NCBI GenBank assembly: GCA_900557285.1
Contig: USSJ01000070.1
Coordinates: 1 to 6,746, forward strand
DNA from: an uncultured Clostridia bacterium
Lineage (GTDB): Bacteria > Bacillota > Clostridia > Christensenellales > Borkfalkiaceae
Direction: 5' to 3'
Length of the DNA stretch: 6,746 nucleotides
Shown here: one piece after another, positions 1 through 5,452 of the stretch
Numbering within the stretch: position 1 is the stretch's first letter
Layout of the letters: each line of letters starts with the position of its first letter
Program-made: the position numbers and the translations under genes
The notes under the pieces: generated by a model
The model's input: only the letters and a program-made list of their open reading frames with translations
What the model was told of the DNA's origin: nothing
Databases searched by the model: none

Positions 1-122
1 TAAAGAGATACGGCAAACTTATTTGACACAGCGTTGTTTTGTCTTTTTGTGCGGCAGATATTCGTAAAAAACGAGAAGGATCGCAGCAGGGTGAAGATTT
101 TATCCGAGTGAAAATTTTATAC

Positions 123-163
123 AAAAAAGATGCGCGTCGGTGCAAAATGCACCGACGCGCATC
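123..163 (-). terminator. Intrinsic terminator of the minus-strand orphan gene
   Basis: A perfect 16-bp inverted repeat (arms 129-144 and 148-163, loop AAA) is followed on the minus strand by six T residues (complement of 123-128). It lies about 87 nt past the stop of the minus-strand gene ending at 250, so it is the likely 3' end of that transcript. On the plus strand no T-run follows the stem, so it should act in one direction. Positions 1-122 to its left show no gene I can support. Confidence 0.88.
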
Positions 164-249
164 GGGTTCGCAGTAAGACCGATCCGAAAATATCGGAAAG
201 GAAGGAGAATACGAAAAAGGCGGAAAAATCGCTTCTGTCCGCGTTTATT

Positions 250-1125
250 TTATTCTGTTTTTTCTTTGAGGAGCGTCCAGGCGATTCCGGCAGAAACGGT
301 CAGAGTGTTTTCAAAGTTGTTTCTTATGAGTTTTCCGATGAATCCGAGAGGTGCTCGCTGCATTGCCGCGACGCGCAGAGCCATGCATTCGGATTTTAAA
401 AATTCGTCCCAATTTTTCAGGCCGTCGCGGTCTTTTTGATGCGCGAGGAGCGCGTATGCCTGCACGGCTCTGCCGCAGATAAAATCGAAGCCGTATTTGT
501 ACGGCAGAGGGGCCAGCGTACCTTTTACGTTCGTAAAATAAGTTACCAGCTCGCGGAGTTTTTCGGCCGACATCGGGGCAGATGCGCCTTTGCGGTAAAA
601 GGGCGAGTGTGTGCTGAAATAAAAAGATCGGGCGGAGAGTGCCGGGGCGAACAGAAAGGGCATGGGCAGGCGGCCGGTTGTTTTGCTGAGTTTTGTGTAG
701 AGGTCAAGCCTGATGGCGCATCCGAACGACAGAAAATTGCCCGAATCTTCAAAAAAGGCGGGGATGTCCTCCGTTTCCGGGGCGGAATACTTTTGTTTAT
801 GCAAGGGGAAAAGGATGGCGTCTTCGCTGCGATCCCCGAGCGATTTATAAAATTCGACTGCATTTTCGGACGGGCGGCAGAAACTGTCCGTAAACAGAAC
901 ATACTGTCCGGACGGCTGAACGTCGGGCGCGTCTGTTTTCAGGAAAGGAAAGGCCGCGGCAGCTTCTTCAGATCCGGAAAGAATCGCCTGCGCGTCTTGC
1001 GGCAGGGCGATGAGAAGTTCGCGCGCGTAACGCTCTCCTTCGATGATCAGCGTTACGGGGCGCGGTACGTCTTTGATAGCGGAAGGCTGTTCGGTTGTTT
1101 TTTTTCGCCGTGAAAAAAATCCCAT
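250..1125 (-). CDS. Uncharacterised 291-residue cytosolic protein, weakly glycosyltransferase-like
   Basis: I do not recognise this protein. It begins with a short basic stretch (MGFFSRRKK) and has no signal peptide or convincing membrane span. The ATG at 1125 is well supported: AAGGAG lies 6 nt upstream and a good promoter lies just beyond. Residues 74-82 (QYVLFTDSF), followed by a helix-like segment, a second strand near 103-108 (AILFPL) and a 'GNFLSFGCAIRLDLYTKL' stretch at 129-146, are loosely reminiscent of the core of family 2 glycosyltransferases. A proper DxD motif is missing, so this is only a hint of a degenerate fold. The C-terminal half (about 155-291) is rich in aromatics and has no motif I can name. 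It is transcribed alone, divergent from the HAD-AsnA operon, with its own promoter and terminator. The reading frame is reliable; the function is unknown. Confidence 0.85.
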   Translation of the reverse strand: MGFFSRRKKTTEQPSAIKDVPRPVTLIIEGERYARELLIALPQDAQAILSGSEEAAAAFPFLKTDAPDVQPSGQYVLFTDSFCRPSENAVEFYKSLGDRSEDAILFPLHKQKYSAPETEDIPAFFEDSGNFLSFGCAIRLDLYTKLSKTTGRLPMPFLFAPALSARSFYFSTHSPFYRKGASAPMSAEKLRELVTYFTNVKGTLAPLPYKYGFDFICGRAVQAYALLAHQKDRDGLKNWDEFLKSECMALRVAAMQRAPLGFIGKLIRNNFENTLTVSAGIAWTLLKEKTE

Positions 1126-1145
1126 AAAGATCTCCTTATACTGCT

Positions 1146-1174
1146 ATTTTAACACATTTGCGGAATATGTTCAA
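1146..1174 (-). promoter_or_regulatory. Sigma-A-type promoter of the minus-strand orphan gene
   Basis: On the minus strand, TTGAAC (1174-1169) is separated by exactly 17 bp from TAAAAT (1151-1146). Transcription would start near 1139, giving a leader of about 14 nt that still contains the AAGGAG ribosome binding site at 1137-1132. Spacing and sequence fit the housekeeping consensus well. Confidence 0.75.
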
Positions 1175-1320
1175 GCAGGGCGGGGTGAATTTTTCGGAAT
1201 TACAAACCACTCATTGCCTTCCTGAAGATCAGGAAACGATCATTTTAGGAGGATGGGGCGGCGGGTCGGGCATACAGGGACGAGTTAAAAAAATCGGTAA
1301 GGCGTTTTGTATGAAATCGA

Positions 1321-1349
1321 TTGCCGATTCCTGAAAATCGTGCTATAAT
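1321..1349 (+). promoter_or_regulatory. Extended -10 promoter of the HAD-AsnA operon, predicted leaderless
   Basis: TTGCCG (1321-1326) is separated by 17 bp from a perfect TATAAT (1344-1349), which is preceded by TGC, making an extended -10 element. The expected transcription start is 1356-1357. The ATG of the gene is at 1357, so the mRNA should have essentially no 5' leader. No Shine-Dalgarno sequence lies between the -10 element and the ATG. Confidence 0.8.
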
Positions 1350-1356
1350 TTATTTC

Positions 1357-3024
1357 ATGATAGATTGGAAAAAAATACGGGCGGTCATTTTTGATCTGGA
1401 CGGCACGCTGATCGACAGCATGGAGATCTGGCGGGAAGTGGATGAGGAATTTTTTGCGCGCCGCGGTATGCAGGTTCCGGAAGGATACCAGGCGGCGATC
1501 GCGCATCTGGGATTCCGCGAATGTGCGGCGTATACGATCCGAAATTATATGCCGTCGGAATCGGCGGATGCGTTGGTGGAGGAATGGCGGGCTTTATCGA
1601 TGTCCAAATACGGGGCGAAGGACGGGGCAAAGTATTTCAAACCGCAGGCGGTGGATTTTGTCCGCATATTGCGCGCGAAGGGAATGAAACTTTGCGTGGC
1701 GACGGCATCGTCGCCGGAATTTTATCTTCCCGTGTTGCGGGCAGGCGGTATCGACGGATTGTTTGATGCGTTTGTAACGGTGGAAGACGCAGGGAAAAAC
1801 AAGAGCTTTCCGGATATATTTTTAAAGAGCGCAGAAAAGCTGGGGGAGGATCCCTCGGTGTGTATCGTATTTGAAGACAATCTGGCGGCGCTTCTGGCGG
1901 CGAAGAAAGCAGGCATGCAGACGGCGGCTGTATATGACGCGCAGACGGCGGCTCAACATGCGCAATTGCGTCGGGAAGCGGATGAATTTGTCGAAACATT
2001 CGGGCAAATGATAGAGGAAATCAATGGAGAGGAACAGAGAATGTATAAATCCAAACTCAGTCTGATAGAGACGGAGAAGGCAATAAAAGAGATCAAAACA
2101 ATCTTTGAAAAGGCGTTGGCGGACACGCTGAATCTGACGAGGATCAGTGCGCCGCTGTTTGTTACCAGGGCAAGCGGGCTGAATGACAACCTGAACGGGG
2201 TGGAGCGTCCTGTATCGTTCGATGTCAAAGCGACGGGCGAGACGGCGGAAGTCGTTCATTCGTTGGCAAAGTGGAAGCGTTATGCTCTGGCGAAGTATCG
2301 TTTCGGCGTGCGGTTCGGGCTGTATACGGACATGAACGCCATACGCCGCGATGAAGATCTGGACAATCTGCATTCGATCTATGTCGATCAGTGGGATTGG
2401 GAATGTGTGATACGGCGGGAAGACCGTACGATCGGATTTCTGAAAGAAACAGTCCGAAAGATCTATGGCGCATTGCAGACCACGGCGGAGGCGATTTGCC
2501 GGGAATTTCCGCAGCTTGATAATTATCTGAGCGAGGACATATCTTTTGTGACCACGCAGGAGCTGGAAGATATGTATCCCGGGCTGACGCCTAAGCAGCG
2601 GGAAACGGAATATGTACGCAAACACGGTTCTGCTTTTATCATGCAGATCGGCGGCAGGCTGAAATCGGGTCAGAAGCATGACGGCAGGGCGCCGGATTAT
2701 GACGACTGGAATCTGAACGGAGACATCATGCTGTATTATCCGGTGTTGGACTGCGCGTTTGAGATCTCGTCGATGGGGATACGCGTGGACGAGAAGAGCC
2801 TGGTCATGCAGCTGAATGCGGAAAATTGTGCGGATCGGCTGCAGTATCCTTTCCACAAAGCGCTGGTGGCGGGGGAGCTTCCGCTGACGATGGGCGGCGG
2901 GATCGGACAGTCGCGGCTGTGCATGTTTTTATTGAATAAATTGCACATCGGGGAAGTACAGGTTTCTCTGTGGGATAAGAAAACAGAAGAATATTGCAAA
3001 GAGAATCATATACCGCTGATGTAA
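1357..3024 (+). CDS. asnA: HAD-family phosphatase fused to AsnA-type aspartate-ammonia ligase (555 aa)
   Basis: This is a two-domain protein. Residues 1-228 form a complete subfamily-I HAD hydrolase: motif I DLDGT (D13, D15), a helical cap at about 20-95, motif II around VATAS (114-118), motif III lysine in EDAGKNKSFPDIF (143-155), motif IV FEDN (172-175). It resembles beta-phosphoglucomutase or pyrophosphatase-type HADs; the substrate is unknown. Residues 229-555 (327 aa, against about 330 for E. coli AsnA) are a full asparagine synthetase A, which makes Asn, AMP and PPi from Asp, NH3 and ATP. Its hallmarks, numbered from residue 229, are HSLAKWKR (73-80), LYTDMNAIRRDED (94-106), HSIYVDQWDWE (111-121), RAPDYDDW (216-223), LNGDI (225-229), SSMGIRVD (243-250) and GGGIGQSR (285-292). 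The same frame runs open back to a TTG at 1321, but that codon is the -35 element; ATG 1357 is the only start between the promoter and motif I. A second start at 2041 has its own ribosome binding site. The phosphodiesterase gene follows after 24 nt. Confidence 0.93.
   Translation: MIDWKKIRAVIFDLDGTLIDSMEIWREVDEEFFARRGMQVPEGYQAAIAHLGFRECAAYTIRNYMPSESADALVEEWRALSMSKYGAKDGAKYFKPQAVDFVRILRAKGMKLCVATASSPEFYLPVLRAGGIDGLFDAFVTVEDAGKNKSFPDIFLKSAEKLGEDPSVCIVFEDNLAALLAAKKAGMQTAAVYDAQTAAQHAQLRREADEFVETFGQMIEEINGEEQRMYKSKLSLIETEKAIKEIKTIFEKALADTLNLTRISAPLFVTRASGLNDNLNGVERPVSFDVKATGETAEVVHSLAKWKRYALAKYRFGVRFGLYTDMNAIRRDEDLDNLHSIYVDQWDWECVIRREDRTIGFLKETVRKIYGALQTTAEAICREFPQLDNYLSEDISFVTTQELEDMYPGLTPKQRETEYVRKHGSAFIMQIGGRLKSGQKHDGRAPDYDDWNLNGDIMLYYPVLDCAFEISSMGIRVDEKSLVMQLNAENCADRLQYPFHKALVAGELPLTMGGGIGQSRLCMFLLNKLHIGEVQVSLWDKKTEEYCKENHIPLM
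2026..2043 (+). promoter_or_regulatory. Internal ribosome binding site and ATG for stand-alone AsnA
   Basis: GGAGAGGA (2026-2033) lies 7 nt before an in-frame ATG at 2041, exactly where the AsnA domain begins (MYKSKLSL). This is what a separate asnA gene would carry. The sequence therefore allows both a 555-residue fusion and a free 327-residue AsnA from the same mRNA. Just upstream, TGA TAG (2009-2014) occurs in another frame, a possible relic of a former HAD stop; the HAD frame itself stays open. Confidence 0.6.
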
Positions 3025-3048
3025 CGGGCGGGATAGAAGGAGTATAAA

Positions 3049-3774
3049 ATGGATACGATTCGTTTGGAAAACAAAGGCAAGACAAAGATGGTTGCGCATC
3101 GCGGCTTGAGCGGGATCGAGCTGGAAAATTCGCTGGCGGCGTTTGTGGCGGCGGGAAACCGCGATTATTACGGCGTTGAAACGGATGTGCACGTGACAAA
3201 AGACGGAAAGTATGTGATTTTTCATGACGACAGAAGCGGACGCGTTGCCGAAAAAGACATCGCTTTGGAAGAAGTGGAGTTTTCGCAGATCCGTTCTTTG
3301 CGTTTACAGGAACGCGGCACGGAAGGCGGGTACTCGGATATGCAGAAGCCGCTTTCTTTGAGCGAATATCTGCGGGTGATCCGCCGTTACGAAAAAGTGG
3401 CGGTTGTGGAACTGAAAAACCCGATGAAGAAAGAGAGCATTGCAGAGATCACGGACATTTGTGCGAAGGAATATGACCTGAACCGCATTGTCTTTATTTC
3501 CTTTACCTATGAAAATCTTCAGACGCTGCGCGAAATTCTTCCCGACCAGCACGCACAGTTCCTTACGGGTGCGATTTCGGATGAACTGATCGCAAAGCTG
3601 AAAAAAGATCGGTTCGGATTGGATATTCTGTACACATCTTTGAACGAGGAATGGGTAAAGAAACTGCACGAGAACGGGATCGAGGTCAATTGCTGGACGT
3701 GTGACGATCCGGTTGCTGCGAAAAACCTCATCGCTTGGGGTGTGGATATGATCACTACCAATATTCTGCAGTAA
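3049..3774 (+). CDS. Glycerophosphodiester phosphodiesterase, cytosolic (GDPD family)
   Basis: This 241-residue enzyme should hydrolyse glycerophosphodiesters from phospholipid turnover to glycerol-3-phosphate and an alcohol. It is a single GDPD TIM-barrel of usual length. Visible motifs are AHRG (16-19) with H17 and R18, the ELENS equivalent of the usual PENT (24-28), VETDV (43-47) with metal-binding E44 and D46, the GDPD insertion HDD with H59, VELKN (120-124) with E121 and K123, and a C-terminal CWTCDDP where many members have WTVN, followed by GVDMITTN. There is no signal peptide or membrane segment, so it is probably cytoplasmic, unlike secreted GlpQ. The ATG at 3049 has GAAGGAG ending 6 nt upstream. 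It lies 24 nt after the HAD-AsnA gene and just before a terminator, so it is the last gene of that operon. The exact substrate is not determinable here. Confidence 0.93.
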   Translation: MDTIRLENKGKTKMVAHRGLSGIELENSLAAFVAAGNRDYYGVETDVHVTKDGKYVIFHDDRSGRVAEKDIALEEVEFSQIRSLRLQERGTEGGYSDMQKPLSLSEYLRVIRRYEKVAVVELKNPMKKESIAEITDICAKEYDLNRIVFISFTYENLQTLREILPDQHAQFLTGAISDELIAKLKKDRFGLDILYTSLNEEWVKKLHENGIEVNCWTCDDPVAAKNLIAWGVDMITTNILQ

Positions 3775-3809
3775 ACGTTGCAAGAAATGACAATACCGAC
3801 AGAAACGCC

Positions 3810-3848
3810 AAAATCGGCGCGCAGAATTTTCTGCGCGCCGATTTTTTT
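3810..3848 (+). terminator. Intrinsic terminator of the HAD-AsnA / phosphodiesterase operon
   Basis: A perfect 16-bp repeat (arms 3811-3826 and 3829-3844) with a GC-rich core is followed by seven T residues (3842-3848). The innermost A-T pairs probably open to give a 6-nt loop. It starts 36 nt after the phosphodiesterase stop. An A-rich stretch on its left side means it could also work weakly on the minus strand. Confidence 0.92.
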
Positions 3849-4081
3849 GATGTTTTCTCTTGATAAATTCCCCGTTTCAGACTATGTGAAGACCGCAAGT
3901 TGTATCGGGATAAAGAAAACCCCCGCGGCAGTGACAGGCGCGCGGGAAATTCTTGTTTCCGCCGATAAAGCCGATAAAAAGGAGAGCGATATTTCGGACG
4001 GGGCGTTTTTTTGGGGGGGGCGGAAAAGACAAGGTTCATGTCTGTGGGCACAGGAGTTTGTTTCTGAGAAAAACGTATAAC
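3849..4081. other. Non-coding convergent spacer between two terminators
   Basis: Between the plus-strand terminator at 3848 and the minus-strand terminator at 4082 I see no gene with a ribosome binding site and no recognisable RNA. The open frames here have poor starts and run through the terminators. The stretch holds a 9-bp tandem repeat (3961-3978), a CCCGCG/CGCGGG pairing (3922-3927 with 3940-3945) and a T7-G8 homopolymer run (4006-4020). Confidence 0.65.
3961..3978. repeat. Two tandem copies of a 9-bp unit
   Basis: GCCGATAAA occurs twice without a gap, at 3961-3969 and 3970-3978, in the convergent intergenic spacer. It is followed by AAGGAG (3978-3983), but no start codon follows at a usable distance. 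It is probably a small slippage duplication without function. Confidence 0.6.
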
Positions 4082-4111
4082 AAAAAACGCCGCAAAACGA
4101 AGGTTTGCGGC
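4082..4111 (-). terminator. Intrinsic terminator of the DUF4364-TSCPD transcript
   Basis: Read on the minus strand, an 8-bp stem (GCCGCAAA at 4111-4104 pairing with TTTGCGGC at 4096-4089, 7-nt loop) is followed by C and six T residues (4087-4082). It begins 23 nt after the TSCPD gene stop and is the expected end of that transcript. Confidence 0.85.
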
Positions 4112-4134
4112 AGGAAGAATCAAAGTTGAAGAAA

Positions 4135-4401
4135 TCAAAGTTTTGGTTCTTTCGGTTCACGGTTTTTATATGCGACGACGGCGTGAGCGAGCTGATCGGG
4201 GCAGGAAGTATTGTTCCTGCATTTGATGCCTTTGAGGGTTGCCTCGACTTCTTCGAGTGTTTTTCCCTCGACGAGGCGGGATACGCCTTGCAGATTGCCG
4301 CTGCAACCGCCGATAAATTTCACGTTGTGGATCTTATTCTGGTCATCGACGTCAAAGATGATCTGACGGGAGCAAGTACCTTTTGTGTTGTAAGTGAACA
4401 T
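4135..4401 (-). CDS. TSCPD-domain protein (TIGR03905-like), four-cysteine small protein
   Basis: This 88-residue protein matches, by eye, the small stand-alone TSCPD family. The TSCPD domain is otherwise known from the C-terminus of class II (B12-dependent) ribonucleotide reductases. Four cysteines sit in the family pattern: GTCS (C10), GGCSGN (C33), KC (C61) and TSCPD itself (65-69, C67). They suggest a metal site, or redox or nucleic-acid binding; no biochemical role can be assigned from sequence. The last ten residues are charged and probably flexible. The ATG at 4401 has AGAGGT about 9 nt upstream (4416-4411). It lies 40 nt downstream of the DUF4364 gene on the same strand with no terminator between, so the two are probably co-transcribed; a terminator follows directly. 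Confidence 0.88.
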   Translation of the reverse strand: MFTYNTKGTCSRQIIFDVDDQNKIHNVKFIGGCSGNLQGVSRLVEGKTLEEVEATLKGIKCRNNTSCPDQLAHAVVAYKNREPKEPKL

Positions 4402-4441
4402 AGTTGTATTACCTCTATATGGGGAGAAAGGGACAGGCGGA

Positions 4442-4966
4442 TCAGTCTACGAGGTTTTCGTAGATGACCGCATAGACATCAGCGGCTTTCAGTTCCCATT
4501 TTTTGTAGATATTTTGTGCCGTTTTACGGTCGGGCACGACGAATTTTAATTCCAGCATGGGCTGGGCAGGCGCGAGTATTCGCAGAAAGACGGTATAAGT
4601 TCCGTCCTTGTTCTGGTAGTAATCGGATTTGCATTCCTGGCGGTTCCGATAGCGCGCGCTGTTGTTTTTGACGAATACCGATATTTCTTCTCGGGTGCTT
4701 TTGGGAATATTGATGTAGAAATTAGCAAGGCAGCTTCTGCCGTCGGGGGTGATTGTATAGAGGGTGTCGTCGTTGGTTTCCACTGTGCAGATGAAGCCGT
4801 CTTCCAAAAGCTGAGAGATGATCATGACGCAGTCCATGTAGTTAATCCAGTCGTTGCTGGTGGAACACATGTCGATGATCGTGCGTTCGGAAAGGGCGCT
4901 TTCCATTTTGTCGAAGACGAAAAGCAATATTAATTTGTTTATAAACGTTTCGCCTTGGATCTGCAT
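4442..4966 (-). CDS. DUF4364 family protein, predicted winged-helix regulator
   Basis: This 174-residue protein resembles the DUF4364 family of Clostridia. Residues 9-60 (INKLILLFVFDKM..., SERTIIDMC, NWIN-type helix, MIISQLLEDGFI) and 61-80 (TVETNDDTLYTITPDGRSCL) look like a winged helix: three helices, then a two-stranded wing ending in the 'Y-ITPDG' turn seen in many transcription regulators. The C-terminal part (about 88-174) is a mixed alpha/beta domain. DNA binding is inferred, not shown. The frame extends 12 codons upstream to a TTG at 5002, but that codon lies in the T-run of the preceding terminator. The ATG at 4966 has AGGTGAT (4977-4971) at the right distance, so I use it. No clear promoter of its own is seen; it may depend on read-through from the HPr-like gene. 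Confidence 0.88.
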   Translation of the reverse strand: MQIQGETFINKLILLFVFDKMESALSERTIIDMCSTSNDWINYMDCVMIISQLLEDGFICTVETNDDTLYTITPDGRSCLANFYINIPKSTREEISVFVKNNSARYRNRQECKSDYYQNKDGTYTVFLRILAPAQPMLELKFVVPDRKTAQNIYKKWELKAADVYAVIYENLVD

Positions 4967-4970
4967 GGAA

Positions 4971-4977
4971 ATCACCT
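4971..4977 (-). promoter_or_regulatory. Ribosome binding site that fixes the DUF4364 start
   Basis: AGGTGAT on the minus strand matches the 3' half of the full Shine-Dalgarno consensus (AGGAGGTGATC). Aligned this way the core GG lies 8 nt from the ATG at 4966. This supports the 174-residue form over a 186-residue version starting at a TTG inside a terminator. Confidence 0.7.
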
Positions 4978-5000
4978 GAGAGAGATTTTTCTTTACGGAC

Positions 5001-5030
5001 AAAAAATCCGCTTTTTAAGAAAAAGCGGAT
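5001..5030 (-). terminator. Intrinsic terminator after the HPr-like gene
   Basis: On the minus strand an 11-bp perfect stem (arms 5030-5020 and 5016-5006, 3-nt loop) with a GCGG core is followed by six T residues ending at 5001. It starts 41 nt after the HPr-like stop and ends 35 nt before the DUF4364 ATG. Part of the stem is A-T only, so termination may be incomplete and let the downstream pair be transcribed. Confidence 0.87.
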
Positions 5031-5070
5031 AATTCTGTCCCCTGTGCAAACGTAGATTTAATCCGCCGTA

Positions 5071-5295
5071 TTAAGCGAATTTTTTAAGGGCCGCAACGAG
5101 ATCGTCGCAGTTATCGGAGTGGATCTCAACGACAAGCGGTTTGGACAGGTCGAGACTGAAAATACCGAGGATGGATTTTGCGTCTACGACATATTTATCG
5201 CTTTTCAGATCGATCTCATAAGGATAATCCTGCACGATTTTAACGAACTCTTTGACGTTCTGAGCCATTTGCAGAGAAATTTTTACGGATTTCAT
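5071..5295 (-). CDS. HPr-like protein lacking the phosphocarrier histidine (Crh-like)
   Basis: This 74-residue protein has the HPr fold signature DAKSILGIFSLDL (38-50), equivalent to the LKSIMGVMSL segment around Ser46 of Bacillus HPr; Ser41 is the counterpart of the HprK-phosphorylated serine. The usual GxHARPA active-site loop is absent: the corresponding stretch reads SLQMAQNVKEF (7-17), and the only histidine in the protein is H59. It therefore cannot be a normal PTS phosphocarrier. Bacillus Crh, with Gln in place of His15, is a known precedent for a regulatory HPr relative. It is about ten residues shorter than normal HPr, mostly before Ser41 and at the C-terminus. The ATG at 5295 has GGAGGG 5 nt upstream (5306-5301); a longer frame to 5331 would begin in the promoter. 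It has its own promoter and terminator. The role as a Ser-phosphorylated effector is inferred. Confidence 0.9.
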   Translation of the reverse strand: MKSVKISLQMAQNVKEFVKIVQDYPYEIDLKSDKYVVDAKSILGIFSLDLSKPLVVEIHSDNCDDLVAALKKFA

Positions 5296-5322
5296 AAAAG
5301 CCCTCCAAATTTGATTTCCTAT

Positions 5323-5351
5323 ATTATACATAAATTTTTCGGGAAAAGCAA
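5323..5351 (-). promoter_or_regulatory. Promoter of the HPr-like gene
   Basis: On the minus strand TTGCTT (5351-5346) is 17 bp from a perfect TATAAT (5328-5323). The start site should be near 5316, leaving a leader of about 20 nt with the GGAGGG site. It lies within 75 bp of the divergent promoter at 5371-5399. No CcpA-type cre operator is obvious. Confidence 0.78.
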
Positions 5352-5370
5352 GATATTTGCGAAAATTAAC

Positions 5371-5399
5371 TTAATAAAATCTGATTTTTGTGCTATAAT
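5371..5399 (+). promoter_or_regulatory. Extended -10 promoter of the unknown-Nudix operon
   Basis: TGC-TATAAT (5391-5399) is a perfect -10 with the extended TGn element. The -35 position at 17-bp spacing, TTAATA (5371-5376), is weak, which fits reliance on the extended element. The start site should be near 5406, giving a leader of about 47 nt that carries the AGGAG site at 5441-5445. Confidence 0.72.
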
Positions 5400-5452
5400 G
5401 ATAACCGACAGAGAAAAGTTGTAAAAACTGCACAGAAAAAAGGAGATAGTAT

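Noticed and set aside
23..51. TTGACA at 23-28 as a plus-strand promoter
   Set aside because: No -10-like hexamer lies 16-18 bp downstream and no gene follows on the plus strand.
436..1113. 225-codon plus-strand open frame opposite the orphan gene
   Set aside because: It is antisense to a gene with a good promoter, ribosome binding site and terminator, has no ribosome binding site of its own, and its protein is arginine- and glycine-rich shadow sequence.
1253..1288. Eleven-codon open frame next to an AGGAGG
   Set aside because: The ATG directly abuts the AGGAGG with no spacer, it lies upstream of the operon promoter, and the peptide shows no leader-peptide pattern.
1321..1356. Twelve-codon N-terminal extension of the HAD-AsnA protein from a TTG start
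   Set aside because: The TTG is the -35 element and the codons cross the -10 box; there is no ribosome binding site, and HAD proteins normally begin a few residues before motif I.
1822..2856. 344-codon minus-strand open frame inside HAD-AsnA
   Set aside because: It is a shadow of the clearly homologous plus-strand gene and spans the HAD-AsnA boundary with no recognisable domain.
3922..3945. Possible minus-strand terminator or RNA hairpin in the convergent spacer
   Set aside because: Only 6 bp pair around a 12-nt loop and the T-run is interrupted; a better terminator lies at 4082-4111.
4967..5002. Longer DUF4364 protein starting at TTG 5002
   Set aside because: The TTG falls in the T-run of the HPr-like terminator, while the ATG at 4966 has a well-placed AGGTGAT.
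5296..5331. Longer HPr-like protein starting at 5331
   Set aside because: The extension covers the -10 box and the ribosome binding site; HPr proteins begin with a strand like MKSVKISL.
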